9,957 nt of DNA from Erythrobacter sp. UBA3075 (lineage in GTDB: Bacteria > Pseudomonadota > Alphaproteobacteria > Sphingomonadales > Sphingomonadaceae): positions 15,295 through 25,251 of the forward strand of contig DFBR01000160.1 in assembly GCA_002367375.1 (NCBI GenBank), given 5' to 3'. The notes under the pieces are model-generated. The model ran no database searches and was not told where the DNA came from. It saw only the letters and a list, made by a program, of their open reading frames with translations. Shown here in pieces: positions 1-5,743 of the stretch (positions are counted from its first letter, which is position 1; each line of letters starts with the position of its first letter). Made by a program: the position numbers and the translations under genes.

Positions 1-1
1 G

Positions 2-265
2 ATCGCCGAATCGGTCGCGCCGGAAAACCGCCAGCTGATTGTTCGCGGTCACACCGATGCCCTGCCGTGGCGCGCGGGCGTGGCGGCCAACAATTGGTCG
101 CTCTCAGCAGGCCGTGCCGAAGCGACGCGCCAAGCGATGATCGTCAATGGCATAGAAGAACCCCGCTTCGATCGCATCGAAGGCGTTGCCGACCGCGAGC
201 TGTTAGTGCGCGACGATCCTACCGATCCGCGGAACAGGCGCATTTCAATCCTGCTACTGGATTAG
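2..265 (+). CDS. motB: MotB C-terminal fragment (flagellar stator, OmpA-like domain), 5' end outside window
   Basis: The reading frame is open from the left edge to a TAG at 263-265 and gives 87 residues. It contains the core of an OmpA/MotB peptidoglycan-binding domain. The signature G-H-T-D-A-L-P lies near the start, followed by N-N-W-x-L-S-x-x-R-A, a G-I-E-E-x-R-F-x-R-I-E-G segment, and a terminal D-P-T-D-P-R-N-R-R-I-S-I-L-L-L that matches the usual end of the domain. In MotB this periplasmic domain anchors the MotA/MotB proton-driven stator to peptidoglycan, while the N-terminal transmembrane helix (not in the window) forms the channel. The N-N-W-x-L-S motif and the flagellar neighbours favour MotB over Pal or OmpA. 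It converges with the methyltransferase gene, with only 10 bp between the stop codons. MotA is probably just upstream, but that is inference. Confidence 0.9.
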   Translation: MAESVAPENRQLIVRGHTDALPWRAGVAANNWSLSAGRAEATRQAMIVNGIEEPRFDRIEGVADRELLVRDDPTDPRNRRISILLLD

Positions 266-275
266 CGGACCCGGC

Positions 276-1124
276 TCATTCGCGCACCGCCAGCCATTCC
301 GCATCGTCAGCCGGGAAAAATTGATCGCCGTCAACCAACCCGTCGAAGACCTGTTCTCCTCCCGGAAGATCGAGGGAGAAGCGCAAGCGATCACCGCGCA
401 GGACAGGCGTGAACAACTGGATCTGTCCATTGATCGCGGCTGTGCCCTGGACATCCTGAAAGCTCTGTTCGAGTTCAAGCGGAATTGAGCTCTCTCCAAC
501 GTCCAACCGCCATGACCCTGCGACCTGCGCAGGCACAATCCACAAATACGCCTCATATCCGCCAACGCGCCGCACATCGTCGGGCCGCCAATCACCCATG
601 TCGAAACGGTTGCTGACGATGCGGCTGCCCGCCTCAAGCTCCTCCAGCAAGCGCGGCCGCAGCCGCAGGTTTACGCTGGGCAGCAGAAACATGGTCACGA
701 CATCGGCTTCATGCAGCGGCGTGTCGAACAGGTCTTGCTCCAGAAAGATCACGCGGCCTGTTAGGCCCGCACTCGCAGCGGCATCTGTAGCTTGATCGAT
801 TAGCACCGGGTCGAGATCCACGCCAACGCCGCCCGCGCCCCGTTCCTGCGCTGCGCTGAGCAGAATGCGCCCATCGCCCGTGCCAAGGTCGATGACATGA
901 TCGGACGGGCCAACCTCGGCCATGTCGAGCATCGTATCCACCGTGGCAGGCCGGGTGCCAACATATGGCACATCCAGCGGCGGGGTCAGGCCAAGGAATA
1001 CGCGCACCGCGCTGGCATCAAAGCCGAATGCAATGGCGAAGAACAGCGCACCGGTTATTCCAAGCGCGGCGAGTCCCTTGAAAGCTTTGCGCCAGAGCGG
1101 CGTGCTGGTGCTGTCTCCAATCAA
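276..1124 (-). CDS. membrane-anchored class I SAM-dependent methyltransferase
   Basis: The protein has 282 residues. A hydrophobic segment at about residues 17-36 looks like a single N-terminal membrane anchor. It is followed by P-Y-V-G-T-R-P (53-59) and the Rossmann-type SAM-binding motif I V-I-D-L-G-T-G-D-G (77-85). Motif II, G-V-G-V-D-L-D-P (99-106), supplies an acidic residue for the SAM ribose. The C-terminal ~85 residues are predicted beta-rich and have no motif I can name. The anchor, the P-Y-V-x-T segment and D-L-G-x-G-D-G-R resemble bacterial relatives of the FAM173/ATPSCKMT lysine methyltransferases, but the substrate cannot be read from sequence. The start is TTG (complement of 1122-1124) with a poor Shine-Dalgarno. 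An ATG slightly upstream is out of frame and soon stops. A downstream GTG at residue 40 would remove the membrane anchor. The gene converges with motB and lies on the same strand as flagellin, but the flagellin terminator separates them, so it is probably a separate unit. Confidence 0.82.
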   Translation of the reverse strand: MIGDSTSTPLWRKAFKGLAALGITGALFFAIAFGFDASAVRVFLGLTPPLDVPYVGTRPATVDTMLDMAEVGPSDHVIDLGTGDGRILLSAAQERGAGGVGVDLDPVLIDQATDAAASAGLTGRVIFLEQDLFDTPLHEADVVTMFLLPSVNLRLRPRLLEELEAGSRIVSNRFDMGDWRPDDVRRVGGYEAYLWIVPAQVAGSWRLDVGESSIPLELEQSFQDVQGTAAINGQIQLFTPVLRGDRLRFSLDLPGGEQVFDGLVDGDQFFPADDAEWLAVRE

Positions 1125-1253
1125 TTTTGCTGATCTGCCCTATTCATTGTGTCACACATTTCGTTTGGGAGCTTGTGGCGGGAGGAAGCGCGGGTGTCGA
1201 GACAATGCCCATAAATGCGCAGCAATTTCGCTGTCCTGCGCACATATTGACCC

Positions 1254-1287
1254 CTCAACTCTGCCCTAAACTCAACTCTGCCCTAAA
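1254..1287. repeat. perfect tandem duplication of a 17-bp unit
   Basis: The unit CTCAACTCTGCCCTAAA occurs twice back to back at 1254-1270 and 1271-1287 with no mismatch. It lies in the intergenic region between the flagellin terminator and the methyltransferase promoter side. It looks like a recent slippage duplication. No function is evident. Confidence 0.9.
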
Positions 1288-1291
1288 CGCC

Positions 1292-1323
1292 AAAAGGCCC
1301 GGAACCGTTAAGTTCCGAGCCTT
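1292..1323 (-). terminator. rho-independent terminator of the flagellin gene
   Basis: Arms 1294-1305 and 1312-1323 form a 12-position stem with a single C/A mismatch around a 6-nt loop (1306-1311). Read on the minus strand, the stem is followed by a run of four T (complement of 1292-1295). It lies 36 bp beyond the flagellin stop codon. A strong terminator is expected after an abundant filament mRNA. The short T run is the only weak point. Confidence 0.8.
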
Positions 1324-1331
1324 CCGAGGGT

Positions 1332-1352
1332 GGTGGGGACTGCCCACCTTTT
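1332..1352 (+). terminator. plus-strand hairpin with T run, facing into the flagellin gene
   Basis: GGTGGG (1332-1337) pairs with CCCACC (1343-1348) around a 5-nt loop, followed directly by TTTT (1349-1352). Read on the plus strand this has the form of a short intrinsic terminator that would stop transcripts running antisense into flagellin. In the flagellin mRNA the same bases make a second 3'-UTR hairpin just after the stop codon. There is no plus-strand gene immediately upstream, so the role is uncertain. Confidence 0.4.
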
Positions 1353-1359
1353 CATCCAA

Positions 1360-2178
1360 TTACCGCAGCAGTGAAAGAACGTTCTGCTGGCTCTGGTTGG
1401 CCTGTGCCAGCATCGCGGTCGATGCCTGGCTCAGGATCTGGGCCTTGGCGAGAGCAGTCGTCTCGGCCGAATAATCGGTGTCGACAATCCGCGAACGTGC
1501 GTCGGACAGATTGGTGGAATTGGTCGCCAGGTTTGCAATCGCGGATTCCAGACGGTTCTGACCGGCACCCAGCGTGGCGCGAGTGGCGCTGATATCGCCG
1601 AGCGCGCTGTCGACATTGCCAATCGTCGTATCAGCAAGAGTTGCGGTCGACACGTCAAGCGCGGCCCCGGTGACATTGGTTCCATCGATAGCCGAGCTGG
1701 TCAGCGTGACGGTCGACGTCGCATCGGTTGCGATATCGAGCGTTACGTCGGTGCCTGCCGTGGTGCTGAACAGCGTGACGCCGTTGAACTCGGTATTGGC
1801 AAGAATATCTTCAACCTGCGCCTGCAGTTCGTTGACTTCGGCATCCATGTAACCGCGATCGGTATCGGAATAGGTTTCCGTTTTCGACTGCACGGCCAGC
1901 TCACGAACGCGCTGGAGCATGTTGGACACTTCATCCAATGCGCCTTCAGCGGTCTGGGCCAGAGCGATGCCGTCATTGGCGTTGCGTGAACCCTGCTTCA
2001 TCGCGCGGATGTCGGCAGTCATGGTGGTGGCGATGGCGAGGCCGGCGGCATCGTCCTTCGCACCATTGATGCGTTTGCCGGTGGACAGGCGTTCCATTGC
2101 GGTGCCCATCATGCTGTCAGCCATAGAGGAAGCGTTCGAAGCGCGAAGGGCGCTGATGTTTGTATTGATAACGGCCAT
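1360..2178 (-). CDS. fliC: flagellin, filament subunit (short alphaproteobacterial type)
   Basis: The protein has 272 residues. The N-terminus M-A-V-I-N-T-N-I-S-A-L-R-A and the segment E-R-L-S-T-G-K-R-I-N-G-A-K-D-D-A-A-G-L-A-I-A are the classical D0/D1 flagellin region. The end, A-Q-I-L-S-Q-A-S-T-A-M-L-A-Q-A-N followed by Q-N-V-L-S-L-L-R, is the C-terminal D0 helix. The central variable part is very short and Thr/Ala/Asp-rich (about residues 135-190), so the surface domains D2/D3 are essentially absent, as in Caulobacter-type flagellins of about 270 residues. The frame extends 33 codons further upstream, but I chose the ATG at 2178 because it gives the canonical N-terminus and has AGGAG 6 nt ahead. 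The protein is exported by the type III apparatus encoded across the divergent promoter region and polymerises outside the cell. A sigma-28-like promoter lies about 100 bp upstream and a terminator follows. Confidence 0.96.
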   Translation of the reverse strand: MAVINTNISALRASNASSMADSMMGTAMERLSTGKRINGAKDDAAGLAIATTMTADIRAMKQGSRNANDGIALAQTAEGALDEVSNMLQRVRELAVQSKTETYSDTDRGYMDAEVNELQAQVEDILANTEFNGVTLFSTTAGTDVTLDIATDATSTVTLTSSAIDGTNVTGAALDVSTATLADTTIGNVDSALGDISATRATLGAGQNRLESAIANLATNSTNLSDARSRIVDTDYSAETTALAKAQILSQASTAMLAQANQSQQNVLSLLR

Positions 2179-2184
2179 GGTAAT

Positions 2185-2189
2185 CTCCT
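2185..2189 (-). promoter_or_regulatory. ribosome binding site of flagellin
   Basis: AGGAG on the minus strand with a 6-nt spacer to the ATG at 2178. It decides the start against the longer open frame reaching 2277. Confidence 0.85.
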
Positions 2190-2282
2190 GATATTCGTGA
2201 ACAAAACTCAAAGTCTTCGTGTTGCGCTGCCGCTCTGGATCCGCTCCCTCGAAGGATTGGAAAAGCGCGGCTGCCAACCAGA

Positions 2283-2309
2283 AGAGCGGCCCCTGCCGAA
2301 AAAGTTTAA
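2283..2309 (-). promoter_or_regulatory. sigma-28 (FliA)-like promoter for flagellin
   Basis: Read on the minus strand, TTAAACTT (complement of 2302-2309) is followed by an 11-nt spacer and GCCGCTCT (complement of 2283-2290). The FliA consensus is TAAAGTTT-N11-GCCGATAA. The spacer length is exact and GCCG is kept, but the last half of the -10 is poor. Its geometry is identical to the opposing promoter at 2361-2387. It implies a leader of roughly 95-100 nt before the flagellin ATG. Late flagellin genes are typical FliA targets. Confidence 0.55.
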
Positions 2310-2325
2310 GGCGCCCACCAGCTCT

Positions 2326-2340
2326 GCCGGGCGATCCGGC
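2326..2340. promoter_or_regulatory. inverted repeat between the divergent promoters, possible operator
   Basis: GCCGG (2326-2330) and CCGGC (2336-2340) are perfect inverted arms around a 5-nt centre, lying between the flagellin and regulator promoters. Position suggests a regulator site shared by both promoters, but arms of 5 bp in GC-rich DNA also occur by chance. Confidence 0.25.
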
Positions 2341-2360
2341 ATAGGTGTTTTTCCGGGGGC

Positions 2361-2387
2361 TTAAGTTTTCGCTTCCTTGGCCGTTAA
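2361..2387 (+). promoter_or_regulatory. sigma-28 (FliA)-like promoter for the regulator-fli operon
   Basis: TTAAGTTT (2361-2368), an 11-nt spacer and GCCGTTAA (2380-2387) differ from the FliA consensus TAAAGTTT-N11-GCCGATAA at one position in each element, with exact spacing. Transcription would start near 2394-2397, about 35 nt ahead of the regulator ATG at 2431. The -10 overlaps an upstream TTG of the open frame (2377), which argues against that TTG as the translation start. Confidence 0.7.
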
Positions 2388-2418
2388 GGCCCGATTGCCG
2401 CTCTCACACAGGGTTAAC

Positions 2419-2423
2419 GAGGG
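2419..2423 (+). promoter_or_regulatory. ribosome binding site of the regulator gene
   Basis: GAGGG with a 7-nt spacer to the ATG at 2431. It supports this start over the in-frame TTG at 2377, which falls inside the promoter. Confidence 0.7.
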
Positions 2424-2430
2424 CACCGCG

Positions 2431-3705
2431 ATGACACGCGTTTCGAGCACACAAGAGCTGCAAAAAAAACATGGCCGGGTGGCCGCACACGCTGCTGCGA
2501 TCATCAATTCACTGCCCGGAAGTGAGCGCATCGAATTGTGCGAAGCCGGGTTAGAGCGGCGTGCGGGCAAGCGTGCAGACCGGCTTGTCTATCTGCAACA
2601 GGCGGGGCAGCCCGGACTTCAGCGTCTGGGCGGCAACACCGTGCGGATCGCCTATCCGGCAGATCAATGTGACAGCGCGCGCGCCGCATTGGTTGCTGCC
2701 TCAATCACGCCGGGCCAGCCGGTCGCCGCCGATACGGGTACCATCGCCATGCTCAATCTGGCCGAGCGCGTGGGCAAGAGCGAAATTCCGGTCCTGATCG
2801 AAGGGCCTACCGGCACCGGCAAGGAAGTGCTCGCCCGATTCATCCACGCTGCCAGCAACCGCGCCAGCGGACCTTTCATCGCTATCAATTGCGCCGCCAT
2901 GCCCGAAGCGATGCTGGAAGCGCTGCTGTTCGGTCATCGCAAGGGTGCTTTTACCGGCGCAAGCGAAGCTGGCGAAGGCTTCTTCCGCGCGGCCAATAAC
3001 GGTACCTTGCTGCTCGACGAGCTGGGCGAGATGCCGCTCGGCCTGCAAGCCAAGCTGCTGCGCGCCCTTCAGGAAGGCGAAGTCGTGCCACTTGGCGCAA
3101 CCCAGCCCGTGCCTGTTGATGTGCGCATCATTGCCTGCACCAATCGCGATCTGGCGGGCGAGATCGCCGCAGGCCGCTTTCGTGAAGACCTGTTTTTCCG
3201 GCTCAACGTCTTTCCGCTCGCCCTGAGCGCCTTGTGCGAACGGCGCAATGATATCGCTCCGCTGGCCTACACCATGCTGCTGCGCCATGCGCCCGATCCC
3301 GAGAACATCGCGTGGCTGTCCGAGGAAGCGCTGGCCAAGCTGGAAGGCCATCCATGGCCGGGCAATGTGCGCGAGTTGGAAAATGTAATTCGCCGAGCAC
3401 TGCTGCTGGCAGACGGCGCGGCGGTGATCGACCCGCAGGCCATCGTCTTCGACCAGACCGCGCGTCCAGTCGAACCGGCGGCGACCTCAGGCAACATCGC
3501 CCAGGCCGCACAATCACGCAAGGCGGGTGACAAACTGTCTGCCATCGTCCGGAAATCCGAAGCGCAGGCGATACTCGACACCTTGGATGACAATCAGGGC
3601 AACCGGCAGGCCACTGCCCGTGCGCTCGGGATCTCGGAACGCACCTTGCGTTACCGCCTCGCCAGCATGCGTGAAGCAGGCCTGATGGCGGCCGGAGGCA
3701 TGTGA
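2431..3705 (+). CDS. flbD: sigma-54-dependent flagellar transcriptional activator (FlbD-like)
   Basis: The protein has 424 residues and the architecture of a bacterial enhancer-binding protein. The N-terminal ~100 residues show no recognisable phosphoacceptor receiver domain. The AAA+ domain has Walker A G-P-T-G-T-G-K-E (125-132), the sigma-54-contacting loop G-A-F-T-G-A (172-177), Walker B L-L-L-D-E (193-197), an arginine-finger region F-R-E-D-L-F-F-R-L-N-V (250-260) and a sensor II segment P-W-P-G-N-V-R-E-L (309-317). A Fis-type helix-turn-helix (about 388-418) ends the protein. Such proteins bind upstream DNA and hydrolyse ATP to open sigma-54 promoters. Position at the head of fliEFGHIJK and lack of a clear receiver match FlbD of alphaproteobacteria. 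FleQ-like is the alternative name. A sigma-28-like promoter and a GAGGG site precede the ATG. The stop overlaps the fliE start (TGATG), so the two are translationally coupled. Confidence 0.9.
   Translation: MTRVSSTQELQKKHGRVAAHAAAIINSLPGSERIELCEAGLERRAGKRADRLVYLQQAGQPGLQRLGGNTVRIAYPADQCDSARAALVAASITPGQPVAADTGTIAMLNLAERVGKSEIPVLIEGPTGTGKEVLARFIHAASNRASGPFIAINCAAMPEAMLEALLFGHRKGAFTGASEAGEGFFRAANNGTLLLDELGEMPLGLQAKLLRALQEGEVVPLGATQPVPVDVRIIACTNRDLAGEIAAGRFREDLFFRLNVFPLALSALCERRNDIAPLAYTMLLRHAPDPENIAWLSEEALAKLEGHPWPGNVRELENVIRRALLLADGAAVIDPQAIVFDQTARPVEPAATSGNIAQAAQSRKAGDKLSAIVRKSEAQAILDTLDDNQGNRQATARALGISERTLRYRLASMREAGLMAAGGM
3694..3698 (+). promoter_or_regulatory. ribosome binding site of fliE inside the regulator 3' end
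   Basis: GGAGG lies 6 nt before ATG 3705 and only 3 nt before the alternative GTG 3702, which favours the ATG as the fliE start. Confidence 0.75.
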
Positions 3706-4097
3706 TGAGCAACATCAATCCCACGGGCGCTGCCGGAGGCGGTTTGCAGGAAGTGATGGCACTGCGCCGTCAGATCCTCGACCAGTCCGATGCCCTGCAA
3801 GGCCTGAGCGAGGCAGGCACATCGCCGGTCGGCAATCAACCCGGCCCACAGGAAACTGCTCCCACTACGCCAGCGGGCGGCGGCTTTGCCGATACACTGC
3901 GCTCGACCATCGATCAGGTCAGCGCGGCACAGGCGCGCTCGTCCGACATGACCAGCGCCTACGAGCGCGGCGAGGTCACCGATATCGCGCAGGTCATGCT
4001 GGCACGGCAGGAATCGAGCGTCGCATTCGAAGCAACCCTGCAAGTGCGCAACAAGCTGCTGACGGCCTATCAGGAAATCATGCGGATGGGAGTGTGA
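3705..4097 (+). CDS. fliE: flagellar hook-basal body protein FliE
   Basis: The protein has 130 residues. The C-terminal half carries the FliE signature: G-F-A-D-T-L-R-S-T-I-D-Q-V at about 60-72, then V-M-L-A-R-Q-E-S-S-V-A-F-E-A-T-L-Q-V-R-N-K near 97-117 and a final Y-Q-E-I-M-R-M. FliE joins the MS ring to the proximal rod and is among the first proteins exported. At about 104 residues in enterics, the usual FliE is shorter. Here a Pro/Gly/Thr-rich linker at about residues 38-60 accounts for the extra length. The ATG at 3705 overlaps the regulator stop codon, and GTG 3702 is the alternative start. FliF follows after 3 nt. The order regulator-fliE-fliF is the usual start of a flagellar basal body operon. 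Confidence 0.94.
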   Translation: MSNINPTGAAGGGLQEVMALRRQILDQSDALQGLSEAGTSPVGNQPGPQETAPTTPAGGGFADTLRSTIDQVSAAQARSSDMTSAYERGEVTDIAQVMLARQESSVAFEATLQVRNKLLTAYQEIMRMGV

Positions 4098-4100
4098 TAG

Positions 4101-5738
4101 ATGGCCGAGGCTGATCTTCCCGCGCCCGCCGCTGCGCTCACAGGCATTCCGCAAGGTGGCGCCATGTCTGACATGGGCGGCAAATTGTCCGGCCTGCTGG
4201 CACAGCCCGCCATTCGCCGCGTCCTTCCGGCAATTGCCGGACTTGGTGCGATGGCCGCAGTGGGCGCAGCCTATCTTGCGCTGGCAAACGGACCCGACCG
4301 GATGCTCTATTCCAGCCTGTCCGATGCTGAACGCGCTGGAGTTGTCTCCACGCTGGAAGCGGGCGGTATTTCCTATGACATCAACCCGTCCACCGGCGCG
4401 CTCAGTGTCGCAGAAGATGATCTCTACCGCGCCCGTATGCTGGTCGCCTCGGACGGCGCGATTGCCAGTCCGGACAACACGATTGAACTGCTCGATTCCA
4501 TCCCGCTCGGTTCCAGCCGAACACTGGAAGGTGAGCGCTTGCGCAATGTGCGTGAGCGCGAATTGATGCGTACAATCGCAGAGATCAACGGCGTGGAATC
4601 GGTGCGAGTCCACCTCGCCTCGCCTGAACGATCGGTGTTTGTCCGCGACAATGCGCCGCCCAGCGCCTCTGTCATGCTGCGGCTGGCGCGCGGGCGCTCA
4701 CTCACACCTGACCAGACACAAGCCATCGTCAATCTGGTCGCCGGATCGGTGCCCGGACTTTCACCCGATGCGGTGCGCGTTGTCGATCAACAAGGCCGCC
4801 TGCTGTCCGATACCGGAAATGCGCAGGCAGGCGCGTTCGAATTGCAGCGCGAGTTTGAAGACAAGCTGCGGCTGCAAATCGCACAATTGCTCACCCCCAT
4901 GCTTGGCGAAGGCAATTTCTCCAGCGAAGTGCAGGTCGATCTCGACATGAGCGAGGTGACGCAGGCGCGCGAGAGTTACGAAAACGAAGGCACCGTCCGC
5001 CGCATCAGCGAAAGCACGTCCTCACAAGGTGGCGAAGCATTGGCAGGCGGCGTGCCGGGGGTTCTCGCCAATACTCCGCCGCCGCCCGCTGAACTGGAGG
5101 AAGGCCCGCCCGAAGGCGAAGCCGATCCCGCTGCCACTGCTACGGCGCCCGCCAATGGCCAGCGCAGCTCTGACCGCATGTATGAAGTGGGCCGCGAAGT
5201 GGCTGTCACCAGCACACGCCCGGGCGGGGTGCGGCGTATCTCGGTCGCCGTGGCACTCAGCTCCGCAGCACTGGAAGCGATTGCTCCCGCCACTGCTGAA
5301 CAGGTGCAGGAATTGGTCAGCGCGGCAGTGGGCGCCGATGCGCAACGCGGCGATCAGGTCACTGTCATTGCTGGTGCGTTTGAGCCGGTCGAAGTGGTCG
5401 AAACGCCGTTTTATGAGACGGGCTGGTTCAGCCTCGCCCTGCGCTACGGCGTCGGGCTTATCGTGGCGCTATTGGGCTTGGTCTTCGTCATTCGCCCAAT
5501 CATGCGCGCGCTGCGCCCGCAGCCTGCAGCAGAGCAGGATGAAGCGGAAACGATTGAGGGCGCAGCTGATGGTGCGGCGGCCACCTTGCCTTCTCCAAGA
5601 AATACCGCTGAGCAAGCCAGCCTGCCTTCTGACGAATTGCGCGAGCAGGTCGATCTGGCGCGCCGCCTCGCGAGCGAACAGCCTGACCGCGCCGCAGCTG
5701 CATTGCGGCGGATGCTGGCAGAGCCCGCACGCGGGTAG
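4101..5738 (+). CDS. fliF: flagellar MS-ring protein FliF
   Basis: The protein has 545 residues, the usual FliF size. Membrane segments lie at about 41-62 and 445-466, with a large periplasmic region between. The first ring-building motif includes the segment ending L-Y-S-S-L-S-D-A-E-R-A-G (69-80). The conserved D-S-I-P-L-G-S-S-R-T-L-E-G-E-R-L-R-N-V-R-E stretch is at 132-152, with V-E-S-V-R-V-H-L-A-S-P-E after it. A Pro/Glu/Ala-rich insertion (about 325-355) marks the variable outer loop. The C-terminal cytoplasmic tail ends in an amphipathic segment (about 515-542) corresponding to the FliG-binding helices. FliF forms the inner-membrane ring that nucleates the whole basal body. The start ATG 4101 has GGGAG 8 nt upstream. 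ATG 4164 is a possible later start. The gene is 3 nt after fliE and 5 nt before fliG. Confidence 0.97.
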   Translation: MAEADLPAPAAALTGIPQGGAMSDMGGKLSGLLAQPAIRRVLPAIAGLGAMAAVGAAYLALANGPDRMLYSSLSDAERAGVVSTLEAGGISYDINPSTGALSVAEDDLYRARMLVASDGAIASPDNTIELLDSIPLGSSRTLEGERLRNVRERELMRTIAEINGVESVRVHLASPERSVFVRDNAPPSASVMLRLARGRSLTPDQTQAIVNLVAGSVPGLSPDAVRVVDQQGRLLSDTGNAQAGAFELQREFEDKLRLQIAQLLTPMLGEGNFSSEVQVDLDMSEVTQARESYENEGTVRRISESTSSQGGEALAGGVPGVLANTPPPPAELEEGPPEGEADPAATATAPANGQRSSDRMYEVGREVAVTSTRPGGVRRISVAVALSSAALEAIAPATAEQVQELVSAAVGADAQRGDQVTVIAGAFEPVEVVETPFYETGWFSLALRYGVGLIVALLGLVFVIRPIMRALRPQPAAEQDEAETIEGAADGAAATLPSPRNTAEQASLPSDELREQVDLARRLASEQPDRAAAALRRMLAEPARG

Positions 5739-5743
5739 CAGTG

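Noticed and set aside
270..315. Inverted repeat CCCGGCT/AGCCGGG as a terminator between motB and the methyltransferase
   Set aside because: The loop is 32 nt long and the A run after the right arm gives no T run in the plus-strand direction; on the minus strand the T run precedes rather than follows the stem. It also lies within the methyltransferase coding end.
1215..1245. Minus-strand GG...GC element resembling a sigma-54 promoter upstream of the methyltransferase
   Set aside because: The GG and GC are 11 nt apart instead of the invariant 10, and the rest of the consensus is poor.
1360..2277. Flagellin with a 33-residue N-terminal extension
   Set aside because: The extension would replace the canonical exported N-terminus M-A-V-I-N-T-N, while ATG 2178 has a well spaced AGGAG. 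The extended start also lies at the predicted transcription start of the sigma-28-like promoter.
2377..2430. TTG start giving the regulator 18 extra residues
   Set aside because: This TTG falls inside the -10/spacer of the sigma-28-like promoter, whereas ATG 2431 has its own GAGGG site.
3651..4613. Minus-strand open frame of 320 codons opposite fliE and fliF
   Set aside because: It is a Cys/His/Arg-rich shadow of the coding strand with no domain signature and no ribosome site.
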